Shown here in pieces: positions 14,806-22,970 of a DNA stretch of 32,206 bases. A program made the position numbers and the translations under genes. Within the stretch, counting starts at the first letter, position 1; each line of letters opens with the position of its first letter. Under the pieces are notes generated by a model, which made no database searches, had not been told where the DNA came from, and saw only the letters and a list, made by a program, of their open reading frames with translations. This DNA comes from JBCDCP01 sp039181495. GTDB lineage: Bacteria > Pseudomonadota > Alphaproteobacteria > Rhizobiales > Tepidamorphaceae. The stretch is taken from assembly GCA_039181495.1 (NCBI GenBank), contig JBCDCP010000012.1:1-32206 (forward strand). Reading direction: 5' to 3'.

Positions 14806-15237
14806 GTGGAGCAGCGGCTTAGCGTTGTTACTCTTGGCGTCGCCGATCTGGACCGTGCAGCAGCCTTCTACGAGCGCGGGCTTGGCTGGACACCGATCGG
14901 CGACGACCCCGGCATAGTCTTCTATCAATTGCCAGGGATGATTCTGGGGCTGTGGTCCCGTCAGAAACTCGCCGATGAAGCTGGTCTGACCGACACTGGG
15001 TCTAGCTTTGGTGGCATTTCTCTTGCCTACAATGCTCGCTCTCGGAACGAGGTAGATGCCGTGCTTGGTGAGGCTCGAGTTGCGGGTGGCACAATCACCG
15101 CGCCGGCTAATGAGACGTTCTGGGGCGGTTACTCCGGCTATTTCACTGATCCGGACGGACATGCCTGGGAGGTTGCCCATAACCCATTCTGGGTGATCGG
15201 TGATGACGGTCGGGTGACAATCCCAACTAAAGCTTGA
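14806..15237 (+). CDS. VOC-superfamily (glyoxalase/bleomycin-resistance-like) protein
   Basis: The 143-residue product has the two beta-alpha-beta-beta-beta modules of the vicinal oxygen chelate fold: TLGVADLDRAAAFYERGLGW at the start and YFTDPDGHAWEVAHNPFW at the end, the latter with the usual metal-ligand Glu. It has the size of small single-chain VOC proteins. Function within the superfamily (lyase, dioxygenase, antibiotic binding) cannot be assigned. The start is GTG at 14806 with a weak ribosome site, 14 bases after the second recA stop, so it probably rides on the recA transcript and may be SOS-responsive. Confidence 0.85.
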   Translation: MEQRLSVVTLGVADLDRAAAFYERGLGWTPIGDDPGIVFYQLPGMILGLWSRQKLADEAGLTDTGSSFGGISLAYNARSRNEVDAVLGEARVAGGTITAPANETFWGGYSGYFTDPDGHAWEVAHNPFWVIGDDGRVTIPTKA

Positions 15238-15301
15238 ATCCAAGACCTGCCGGAATGAGTTTCTATCAAGAGATCTGACGCGTGGTTGCAGCCAGGTTGT
15301 C

Positions 15302-15331
15302 AGGGACCGGTTGGTTATTGTGCCGGTCCCT
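15302..15331 (+). terminator. Hairpin between the VOC gene and alaS
   Basis: AGGGACCGG (15302-15310), 12-base loop, exact reverse complement CCGGTCCCT (15323-15331). The T-run expected of an intrinsic terminator is missing, so it may instead be a control element of alaS: E. coli AlaRS represses its own gene by binding a palindrome at the promoter. The region 15238-15456 holds nothing else recognisable. Confidence 0.45.
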
Positions 15332-15456
15332 ATCCTGTTCGATGGACTTGATCCTTCTGTCTGACTAAGTATGCCGCAACATACGCAACGCGAATGGAAG
15401 GCGCCGGATATCGCCCACGTTCTTCCAATGCGGGAAGCAAGGCATCAGAGAACGGC

Positions 15457-18129
15457 ATGAGTGGCGTCAACGAAATTCGCAGCACTTTTCTCGACTATTT
15501 CGGCCAGCACGATCACGAAATCGTAGCCTCCAGCCCGCTGGTGCCGCGTAACGACCCAACGCTGATGTTCACCAATGCGGGGATGGTTCAGTTCAAGAAC
15601 GTCTTCACCGGGCAGGAAAAGCGCGACTATGCGCGCGCGGTAACGTCACAGAAATGCGTGCGCGCCGGCGGCAAGCATAACGATCTCGACAATGTCGGCT
15701 ACACCGCGCGCCACCACACGTTCTTTGAAATGCTGGGGAATTTCTCCTTTGGCGACTATTTCAAGGATGTGGCGATTGAACTCTCCTGGAACCTGATCAC
15801 CAAGGAATTCGGTCTGCCCGAGCAGAAACTGCTGGTGACTGTCTATTCCGAGGATGATGAGGCCTTCGAGCTGTGGCGCAAGATCGCCGGACTGCCTGAG
15901 AGCAAGATCATCCGCATCCCCACATCGGACAATTTCTGGGCCATGGGAGACACGGGACCGTGCGGGCCGTGTTCCGAGATTTTCTACGATCATGGCGATC
16001 ATATCCCAGGCGGCCCTCCGGGCAGCCCAGATGAGGATGGTGACCGGTTCATCGAAATCTGGAATCTCGTCTTCATGCAGTACGAGCAAGTGACGCGTGA
16101 CGAACGGGTCAATCTGCCGCGTCCCTCGATTGACACCGGAATGGGCCTTGAGCGTATTTCGGCGGTCCTGCAGGGCACTCACGACAACTATGAAACCGAC
16201 CTTATGCGGCGGCTTATTGAGGCCTCTGTCGATGCCACGGGCGTGCAGGCCGAAGGTGCGCATGGCCCGAGCCATCGGGTCATTGCCGACCATCTGCGTG
16301 CAAGCGCGTTCCTGATAGCCGATGGCGTGCTGCCATCAAATGAGGGTCGCGGCTATGTGCTGCGCCGGATCATGCGCCGGGCCATGCGTCATGCCGAATT
16401 GCTCGGCGTTGCCGAACCTTTGATGTATCGGCTGGTGCCGACGCTGACCCGTGAGATGGGCCAGGCCTATGGTGAACTGGTCCGTGCCCAGCCCTTGATT
16501 ACTGAGACCCTGAAACTTGAGGAGGAGCGGTTCCGTCGGACGCTGAGCCGCGGGCTGTCGCTTCTCAACGATGCCACATCCAGCATGGCGGAGGGGGATA
16601 CGCTTGCTGGCGATTTGGCGTTCAAGCTCTATGACACCTACGGCTTTCCGCTCGATCTCACCCAGGATGCGCTTCGCGCCCGTGGTATTGCGGTCGATAC
16701 CGATGGCTTTGCAGCGTCCATGGCCGCGCAGAAGGAAGAAGCCCGCAAAGCCTGGGCGGGTTCGGGTGAGGCGGCATCGGATAAGGTCTGGTTTGAGGTC
16801 GCCGAGCAGACCGGAGCAACGGAGTTTCTCGGTTACGAGACCAACCAGGCCGAGGGTGTGATCACTGCCATCCTGCGCGATGGCCAGTCGGTCGAGGCGC
16901 TCGCCGGTGGCGAGAGTGGCATTGTCGTGGTCAATCAGACCCCGTTCTATGGCGAGTCTGGTGGTCAGGTCGGAGATACCGGAGAAATCCGGGCCGAGGG
17001 CGCGACCTTCAATGTCAGTGACACCCAGAAACAGCATAGCGGTGTTTTCGCCCACTCGGGATCGCTCGCAAGCGGAATGCTCACCGTGGGCGATGCGGTG
17101 GAACTTCAAATCGATGCTGACCGGCGCGATGCAATTCGGGCCAATCACTCAGCGACGCATTTGCTGCACGAGGCTTTGCGGCAAGTGATCGGACCGCATG
17201 TGGCGCAAAAGGGCTCACTCGTGGCACCCGACCGGTTGCGGTTCGATTTCTCAAACCCAAGACCGGTCGACGTTGTTGAGCTTGAAGCCGTCGAGAACAT
17301 GGCCAATCGGGTGGTTCAGCAGAATGCGCCGGTCACAACACGGCTGATGGAAGTCGATGATGCCATCGAGGCAGGCGCCATGGCGCTGTTTGGCGAGAAG
17401 TATGGTGATGAGGTCCGTGTCGTTGCCATGGGCGATCCGCTCGATCCCGCGGGCGGCAATAAACCTTATTCCCTTGAGCTTTGCGGCGGGACCCATGTTG
17501 TCCGCACCGGCGATGTCGGTGTGATCGCAGTGTTGAACGAAGCTGCTGTGTCATCCGGCGTGCGCCGCATAGAGGCGCTTTCGGGCGAAGCGGCCCGGCA
17601 GCATCTCGCCCGGCAGGACCGGACGCTGCGCGAGTTGGCCGCTCAGCTCAAGGTGAGCCCTGACGAGATTGGCGCCCGCGTTGAAAGCCTGGTTGAAGAA
17701 CGCCGCAAGCTCGAGCGGCAACTGGCTGAGGCGCAGAAACAGCTCGCTATTGGCGGTGCCGGCAGTGGCCCAAGCGCTGATGCAGGCGAGACAGTGTCAG
17801 GCGTTGCGTTCGTGTCGCGCATCCTTGATGGCGTGCCGGCGAAGGAGCTTAAGGGCATCGCCGATGGCCTCAAGCAGCAGATCGGCTCTGGCGTCATTGC
17901 CATTCTGACGAGAAACGAAGACGGCAAGGCCGGACTGGTCATCGCTGTCACCGATGATCTGACCGACCGTATCAGCGCTATCGACCTGGTGCGCGCCGGT
18001 TCGGAAGCGCTTGGCGGCAAGGGGGGCGGTGGCCGGCCTGACATGGCGCAAGCTGGCGGCCCAGATGGTTCAAAGGCTGACTCCGCGGTGGCTGCCGTCA
18101 AAGCTGCACTGGAGGGCGTGCCGGCATGA
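15457..18129 (+). CDS. alaS: Alanine-tRNA ligase
   Basis: AlaRS charges tRNA-Ala and clears mischarged Ser and Gly. The 890-residue product starts MSGVNEIRSTFLDYF; an in-frame ATG 63 bases upstream would add an unusual extension and is not preferred. Class II motifs are present (NDPTLMFTNAGMVQFKNVF; MGDTGPCGPCSEIFYDHG; GYVLRRIMRRAMRH). The editing domain has its zinc ligands His564, His568 (HSATH), Cys676 and His680 (CGGTH). A coiled-coil linker near 735-765 and a glycine-rich C-Ala domain (GGKGGGGRPDMAQAGG) complete the enzyme. Length is typical. It belongs to the recA-alaS-icd backbone. Confidence 0.98.
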   Translation: MSGVNEIRSTFLDYFGQHDHEIVASSPLVPRNDPTLMFTNAGMVQFKNVFTGQEKRDYARAVTSQKCVRAGGKHNDLDNVGYTARHHTFFEMLGNFSFGDYFKDVAIELSWNLITKEFGLPEQKLLVTVYSEDDEAFELWRKIAGLPESKIIRIPTSDNFWAMGDTGPCGPCSEIFYDHGDHIPGGPPGSPDEDGDRFIEIWNLVFMQYEQVTRDERVNLPRPSIDTGMGLERISAVLQGTHDNYETDLMRRLIEASVDATGVQAEGAHGPSHRVIADHLRASAFLIADGVLPSNEGRGYVLRRIMRRAMRHAELLGVAEPLMYRLVPTLTREMGQAYGELVRAQPLITETLKLEEERFRRTLSRGLSLLNDATSSMAEGDTLAGDLAFKLYDTYGFPLDLTQDALRARGIAVDTDGFAASMAAQKEEARKAWAGSGEAASDKVWFEVAEQTGATEFLGYETNQAEGVITAILRDGQSVEALAGGESGIVVVNQTPFYGESGGQVGDTGEIRAEGATFNVSDTQKQHSGVFAHSGSLASGMLTVGDAVELQIDADRRDAIRANHSATHLLHEALRQVIGPHVAQKGSLVAPDRLRFDFSNPRPVDVVELEAVENMANRVVQQNAPVTTRLMEVDDAIEAGAMALFGEKYGDEVRVVAMGDPLDPAGGNKPYSLELCGGTHVVRTGDVGVIAVLNEAAVSSGVRRIEALSGEAARQHLARQDRTLRELAAQLKVSPDEIGARVESLVEERRKLERQLAEAQKQLAIGGAGSGPSADAGETVSGVAFVSRILDGVPAKELKGIADGLKQQIGSGVIAILTRNEDGKAGLVIAVTDDLTDRISAIDLVRAGSEALGGKGGGGRPDMAQAGGPDGSKADSAVAAVKAALEGVPA

Positions 18130-18238
18130 TCGGCGTGTTGCTGGCAGAACGACCTTGCGATTGATCATATGCACTCCTCCGATGCTGTGATGTGACGTCC
18201 TGCATGGCGTAGGCTGCGACGCAGCGAGAGTGTTGCCA

Positions 18239-19963
18239 ATGCATCTGCATGCCGACTGGATCAATGAGGTGATGGTCTTCCTGGTGGCGGCCAGCATCGC
18301 TGTGCCCCTGTTTCAGCGCGCGCGGCTTGGTTCGGTCATTGGTTTTCTCATCGCCGGCCTCATCGTGGGGCCCTTTGGCCTTGGCCGGTTCACAGACGTT
18401 GTGCCGGTTTTTGAGTACATCACCATCAAGGACCCCGACAGTGTGGCGACCCTTGCCGAACTTGGGGTGATGTTCCTCCTGTTCACACTGGGGCTTGAGA
18501 TCTCGCTGGAGCGCCTTTGGGAAATGCGGCGCATGGTGTTCGGCATTGGCGGCACTCAGGTGTTCGTATCGGCGCTGGTGATTGGCGTGATCGCCTGGGC
18601 GTTTGGCAATGGGACCGAGATCTCCATCGTCATCGGACTGGCCTTCGCGCTGTCGTCCACCGCGATTGCTATGCAGACGCTCTATGAAACCCATCGCGTG
18701 GCGACGCGGCTTGGGCGGCTGAGCCTATCTGTGCTGCTGATGCAGGATCTGATGGTGGTGCCGATCCTGCTGATCGTCGGGATCCTGGCAGCGGGGTTTC
18801 TAGGCAATGTCGCCATTGCGGTGATTGAGGCGCTGGGACTGGCTGCAATCGCCGTCATCATTATCCTTGTTCTGGGGCGTTATGCGTTGCGGCCCCTGTT
18901 CCTACTGACGGCCAGTGCCAAAAGCCGTGATCTATTCATGGCGGTCACGCTATTGGCGGTTGGTGGCATCGCGCTTTTGACAAGTGCGGCGGGATTGTCA
19001 CTGGCGCTGGGTGCCTTCCTTGCCGGTTTGCTGTTGTCGGAGAGTGAATTCCGTCACCAGATCGAAGTCGACATCGAACCTTTCAAGGGCTTGCTGCTGG
19101 GTCTGTTCTTTATGTCGGTGGGTATGGGGATAGACCTCGCCGCCGTCATCGAGAAGTTTGGCGTCCTGGTGATGTCCGTGGTCGGGCTGTTTGTACTCAA
19201 GGCGGCCATTATCGCGGTCATCCTCTTTGCCTTTGGTGTCCGCAAGCGCGTGACTGTGGAGGCGGCCCTGTTGCTCGGTCAGGCAGGCGAGTTTGTTTTT
19301 GTGATTGTTGGTCTTGCTCTGGCCGAAGGTCTGGTGCCCGCGGAAACAGCACAGTTCTTCTTTCTCGTTGCCAGCCTGACAATGATTGCGACGCCCTTCG
19401 TGGCTCGGGCAGCGGAACGGATCGCCCAGCGGTTCGAAGAGCATGACGGCATTGGCGATGATGCCAAGGTCTTACCGGATGACTGGCAGGACCACGTCAT
19501 TATTGGCGGTTTCGGTCGGGTTGGCCGCCTGGTTGCGGATGTGCTCGAGGCAGAAAATGTGCCCTATATTGGGCTTGATAGGGATTCAGGGGCCGTCTCT
19601 GTTGGGCGGAAAGAGGGCTACAATCTCTATTTCGGCGATGCGGCCCACGGCGAGATCCTCAGTCGCGCGGGCGGCGGTAAAGCACGGGCCTTCATTGTCA
19701 CGCTGGATGAGCCGCAGGCGGCCGAGCACATGGTCAAGGCTGCGCGTGAACTCGCAGCGAATGCGATGATCTATGCGCGCGCCAAAGATGCTGGACATGC
19801 CAGGCGGCTTCACGGCCTGGGTGTGACGGGCATTGTCCCCGAGGCCGTTGAGGGAAGCCTCCAGCTTGCCGGACGGCTGCTGGAGGGGCTTGGTTTTCCT
19901 GATGACGCAATCTTCAAGCGGATCGCGACGGTGCGCGAAATGGCCGATCCGACCCTGCGGTAG
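18239..19963 (+). CDS. Kef-type K+/H+ antiporter (CPA2 family) with NAD-binding domain
   Basis: This is an inner-membrane monovalent cation:proton antiporter. The 574-residue product has 12-13 membrane helices (to about residue 388) with CPA2 features: LGVMFLLFTLGLEISLERL, LSSTAIAMQTL, VLLMQDLMVVPIL and GQAGEFVFVI. A cytosolic RCK_N domain follows, with a Rossmann dinucleotide motif (GGFGRVGR) near 422-430 and the nucleotide-binding DRD near 449. It resembles KefB/KefC without their glutathione-linked partner (KefF/KefG) nearby, so gating may differ. The ATG at 18239 is preferred over GTG at 18230 because GCGAGAG lies eight bases upstream. It converges on icd. Confidence 0.9.
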   Translation: MHLHADWINEVMVFLVAASIAVPLFQRARLGSVIGFLIAGLIVGPFGLGRFTDVVPVFEYITIKDPDSVATLAELGVMFLLFTLGLEISLERLWEMRRMVFGIGGTQVFVSALVIGVIAWAFGNGTEISIVIGLAFALSSTAIAMQTLYETHRVATRLGRLSLSVLLMQDLMVVPILLIVGILAAGFLGNVAIAVIEALGLAAIAVIIILVLGRYALRPLFLLTASAKSRDLFMAVTLLAVGGIALLTSAAGLSLALGAFLAGLLLSESEFRHQIEVDIEPFKGLLLGLFFMSVGMGIDLAAVIEKFGVLVMSVVGLFVLKAAIIAVILFAFGVRKRVTVEAALLLGQAGEFVFVIVGLALAEGLVPAETAQFFFLVASLTMIATPFVARAAERIAQRFEEHDGIGDDAKVLPDDWQDHVIIGGFGRVGRLVADVLEAENVPYIGLDRDSGAVSVGRKEGYNLYFGDAAHGEILSRAGGGKARAFIVTLDEPQAAEHMVKAARELAANAMIYARAKDAGHARRLHGLGVTGIVPEAVEGSLQLAGRLLEGLGFPDDAIFKRIATVREMADPTLR

Positions 19964-19987
19964 AACCGGCCTTTTCGGCGTGTTGGC

Positions 19988-21205
19988 TCAGGCGCCCATG
20001 GCCTTCTGCAGATTGGTGTCGATTGCGTCGAGGAATCCTTCGGTCGACAACCAGCTTTGCTCAGGCCCAACCAGAAGCGCGAGATCCTTGGTCATCTCGC
20101 CACCTTCGATAGTGCCGATCACGGTCTTCTCCAGAATGTCGGCGAAGCGCGCCAGTTGGGCATTGTCGTCGAGCTTGGCGCGGTGCGCGAGGCCACGCGA
20201 CCAGGCGAAGATCGAAGCAGTCGAATTGGTCGAAGTCTGCTCGCCCTTCTGCCACTGGCGGTAGTGGCGGGTCACTGTGCCATGCGCTGCTTCGGCCTCT
20301 ACCGTGTTGCCATCGGGCGTCATCAGCACCGATGTCATCAGGCCCAGTGAGCCAAAGCCCTGTGCCACGGTGTCGGATTGCACGTCTCCATCATAGTTCT
20401 TGCAGGCCCAGACATAGCCGCCTGACCACTTCATCGCGGCCGCAACCATGTCATCGATCAGCCGGTGCTCGTAGCCGGTGCCCTTTTCCGCGAACTTATC
20501 GGCAAACTCAGCCTCGTAGACTTCCTGGAACAGGTCCTTGAAGCGGCCGTCATAAGCCTTGAGGATCGTGTTCTTGGTTGAGAGGTAGCACCAGTAGCCG
20601 CGATTGAGGGCGTAGTTCATGCAGGCGCGGGCGAAGTCGCGGATCGACTCGTCGAGATTGTACATCGACAGGGCAACGCCGCCGCCGGGGAAATCGAAAA
20701 CCGTGAATTCCTTCTCGTCGGAGCCGTCCTCTGCCTCCCATTTCATGGTCAGTTTGCCCTTGCCGGGGACAACGAAGTCGGTTGCCCGATACTGGTCGCC
20801 AAAAGCGTGACGGCCAATCACGATCGGCTCAGTCCAGCCCGGCACCAGGCGCGGCACGTTCTCGCAGATGATCGGCTCGCGGAAGACGACACCGCCGAGA
20901 ATGTTGCGGATGGTGCCGTTGGGGCTGCGCCACATCTTCTTCAGGCCGAATTCCTCGACGCGGGCTTCATCAGGTGTGATCGTGGCGCATTTGACGCCGA
21001 CGCCGTGCTCTTTGATGGCGTTGGCGGCATCGATCGTAATCTGGTCGTCAGTGGCATCGCGCGATTCCATCCCGAGGTCGAAATACTGGAGATCGATGTC
21101 GAGATAGGGGTGGATCAGCTTTTCCTTGATCAGCTGCCAGATGATGCGCGTCATCTCGTCCCCATCGAGCTCTACGACGGGGTTGTCGACCTTGATTTTC
21201 GCCAT
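19988..21205 (-). CDS. icd: NADP-dependent isocitrate dehydrogenase
   Basis: This enzyme oxidatively decarboxylates isocitrate to 2-oxoglutarate in the TCA cycle with NADP+. The 405-residue sequence is the eukaryote-like homodimeric type usual in alphaproteobacteria: MAKIKVDNPVVELDGDEMTR, KMWRSPNGTIRNILGGVVFREPI with the substrate-binding SPNGTIRN, the metal-binding Asp in the DDMVAAAMK region, and the NADP motif GTVTRHYRQW. All expected motifs and full length are present. GAAGGGAT precedes the ATG. The product, 2-oxoglutarate, is the co-substrate of the dioxygenase encoded just upstream on the same strand, though that may be coincidence. Confidence 0.98.
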   Translation of the reverse strand: MAKIKVDNPVVELDGDEMTRIIWQLIKEKLIHPYLDIDLQYFDLGMESRDATDDQITIDAANAIKEHGVGVKCATITPDEARVEEFGLKKMWRSPNGTIRNILGGVVFREPIICENVPRLVPGWTEPIVIGRHAFGDQYRATDFVVPGKGKLTMKWEAEDGSDEKEFTVFDFPGGGVALSMYNLDESIRDFARACMNYALNRGYWCYLSTKNTILKAYDGRFKDLFQEVYEAEFADKFAEKGTGYEHRLIDDMVAAAMKWSGGYVWACKNYDGDVQSDTVAQGFGSLGLMTSVLMTPDGNTVEAEAAHGTVTRHYRQWQKGEQTSTNSTASIFAWSRGLAHRAKLDDNAQLARFADILEKTVIGTIEGGEMTKDLALLVGPEQSWLSTEGFLDAIDTNLQKAMGA

Positions 21206-21343
21206 GTTGGATATCCCTTCGGCCCCATTCGGGCTTGAAAACGCCCCTGCTTCAAATGTCCGGCAGGTCTATAGCACCTGCACGCGCGCCGGGACCATTG
21301 TCCAAAACGCGGATGACCATGCGACGTTTTCGCAGTGGGGTGT

Positions 21344-21967
21344 TCAGGATAGCGGCGGCAAACCGACCACCACGCCAGGCCGGACAACCCCCTCGGCATA
21401 GGCCTTGCGGGCAAAGACCTCGCGGACAAGCGGCTCGAAGCTCTCAAGTGGGTCGTAGTCGTAGCCGGGGTCGAAGGATGACTGATCCCAGCGTTCGCAA
21501 AAATCGGAACAGGACTGGAAGCAGGGATGATCGCGGTATTTGTCGCGCTCGTTCCTGTCCCAACCGTAGTGGTGGGCGTAGTAGAGCATCTGGAACAGGC
21601 CGTGATGTTCGACCACCCAGGTGACTTCTTCACGCAAGAACGGTCGCATGATCTCGGCGGCGAACCGGTCGTGGTTCTGCGGGGCGAGACCATCGCCAAT
21701 GTCGTGCAGCAGCGCGGCGACGATCCAGTCTGTGTCTGCGCCTTCGCGGCGGGCGCGGGTGGCTGCCTGCAAGCCGTGCTCAAGCCGGGTGATCTTGTAG
21801 CCTGGCAGGGTTTCTTCACCCTGCATGCGCAGTTCACGAAGGATACGGTCCGGCGTCATCGACAGGTGCGGTTTCTCTGCCTCGTGCAGCAGGGCATAGT
21901 CCTCCGCTGTTCCATCCTTCATCTGGGTGAAGCTGACCGTGCGTTCCCCGGTCTGGGCTTTTGTCAT
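21344..21967 (-). CDS. HD-domain protein, PhnZ/TmpB-like candidate di-iron oxygenase
   Basis: This 207-residue protein belongs to the HD-domain set that includes the mixed-valent di-iron oxygenases PhnZ, TmpB and inositol oxygenase rather than the classical phosphohydrolases. Likely metal ligands are His64 (RLEHGLQAA), His88-Asp89 (LLHDIGD), His99, His121 or 122 (EHHGLFQ) and Asp161. The 24-residue spacing from His64 to His88 is that of PhnZ. In PhnZ the segment before the first ligand carries Tyr24 and Glu27, which gate iron and substrate; here the equivalent positions read LPGY-KIT, so Glu is replaced by Tyr. It overlaps the upstream dioxygenase gene by four bases, so the two are translationally coupled, as PhnY-PhnZ and TmpA-TmpB are. 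Substrate is unknown; C-P cleavage is inferred. Confidence 0.75.
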   Translation of the reverse strand: MTKAQTGERTVSFTQMKDGTAEDYALLHEAEKPHLSMTPDRILRELRMQGEETLPGYKITRLEHGLQAATRARREGADTDWIVAALLHDIGDGLAPQNHDRFAAEIMRPFLREEVTWVVEHHGLFQMLYYAHHYGWDRNERDKYRDHPCFQSCSDFCERWDQSSFDPGYDYDPLESFEPLVREVFARKAYAEGVVRPGVVVGLPPLS

Positions 21968-22848
21968 GGTTGCTGCTCCATGCCGGCCTCTGTCCCGTAA
22001 AGGCCAACGGCATTCTCAGCGCCCGCTGTGAGTGCCGTCGACTGGTCGGCGAGGACCCGATCATACAATGCCATGGCCTCAGCTGCGAAGGGGGCTGATG
22101 GTCGCGGCACATGCACCCAGTTGCCCGACGTGTCACTGCCACGCACTGGCATCGCATAGTCCCGCGCCCCAACGATTTGCCGGACGCCGGGCGTCACATA
22201 GCGGATGGCGAGCCCGATCCGCCGGTCGTTGCTGGTGTTGGGGCCTGAGGCGTGGAACATCCGGCCGTGATGCAGCGACATCTGACCGGGTTTGAGTGTG
22301 ATTGATGTCGCCTCGGCCTCATCCACCTCGACGGCCAGCTCCTGCCCGCGGGATAGCAGATTATCACCATCAAATGTGTCCTTGTGGGGCTGGATGGCCT
22401 GAGTGTGGGACCCGGCGACAAATCGCATGCAGCCCGATGCGAGGCTGGCTTCGGAAACCGCGATCCAGGCGGTAAGTTCGTCGTCGGTCTCGCCCATGCC
22501 CCAATAGGTCAGGTCCTGATGCCAGCTGACGATCTTGTCGGTGTGCGGTTCCTTGATGAACAGTTCGACGCTCCATGCCAGAAGGTCTGGTCCAAGGATG
22601 CTCTCCACCGCATCAAGTACGGCCGGATGCCGCGCAATATCGGCGAGCAGCGGCAAGACAATCTGGCCGTTCACCCGAAAGAACTGGTTGAGCGATTGTG
22701 GCAGGCTGCCATCGGGATAACCGGCCTCAAGTGCTTCGATGTCCTGGCGCAATGCCAGCGCTTCCGCAGCCGACATGACGTCGATGGGAAACAGGAATCC
22801 ATCCTGCTGGTAGAGCGCGGTGTCTATTGGGCTGAGCGATCCGGCCAT
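21964..22848 (-). CDS. PhyH-family Fe(II)/2-oxoglutarate dioxygenase, PhnY/TmpA-like
   Basis: The 294-residue product is a phytanoyl-CoA dioxygenase-family hydroxylase. The iron triad is visible: His110 and Asp112 in SWHQDLTYWG, and distal His199 in RMFHASGPN, with Arg210 as likely 2-oxoglutarate anchor (NDRRIGLAIRYV). GGAGGAG lies just before the ATG. In known phosphonate pathways an enzyme of this family (PhnY, TmpA) hydroxylates the carbon next to phosphorus and an HD di-iron oxygenase then cleaves the C-P bond; the coupled HD gene downstream fits this. The pair diverges from a LysR gene, its probable regulator. Other PhyH enzymes act on ectoine, lipids or alkaloids, so the substrate stays open. 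Confidence 0.85.
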   Translation of the reverse strand: MAGSLSPIDTALYQQDGFLFPIDVMSAAEALALRQDIEALEAGYPDGSLPQSLNQFFRVNGQIVLPLLADIARHPAVLDAVESILGPDLLAWSVELFIKEPHTDKIVSWHQDLTYWGMGETDDELTAWIAVSEASLASGCMRFVAGSHTQAIQPHKDTFDGDNLLSRGQELAVEVDEAEATSITLKPGQMSLHHGRMFHASGPNTSNDRRIGLAIRYVTPGVRQIVGARDYAMPVRGSDTSGNWVHVPRPSAPFAAEAMALYDRVLADQSTALTAGAENAVGLYGTEAGMEQQP

Positions 22849-22941
22849 GGTTTTCTCCTCCGGTGAAGTCTCCGCCTCTCGGGCGTTTGCATCGAGAAGA
22901 TCATGGGGCTTGGCAGCGCCACCAGCGTTGTCTCTTGCGGT

Positions 22942-22960
22942 TGAGCATAAGCTCAGCTTA
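22942..22960 (+). promoter_or_regulatory. Overlapping palindromes, candidate LysR operator
   Basis: TGAGC-ATAA-GCTCA (22942-22955) overlaps TAAGC-TCA-GCTTA (22948-22960), ending ten bases before the lysR ATG and about 94 bases upstream of the dioxygenase start. Overlapping dyads in a divergent region next to a LysR gene are typical regulator sites; a site this near the lysR start would also allow autorepression. Confidence 0.5.
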
Positions 22961-22970
22961 GCCTTGAGAA

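Noticed and set aside
18070..18168. 32-codon minus-strand ORF with a perfect GGAGGAG Shine-Dalgarno, antisense to the alaS end
   Set aside because: No protein features, mostly overlaps alaS, and the ribosome-site match can be chance; kept only as a note for ribosome profiling.
21304..21330. AAAACG...CGTTTT inverted repeat between the HD gene and icd
   Set aside because: Only six pairs with a 15-base loop and no T-run beyond the stem; too weak to call a terminator.
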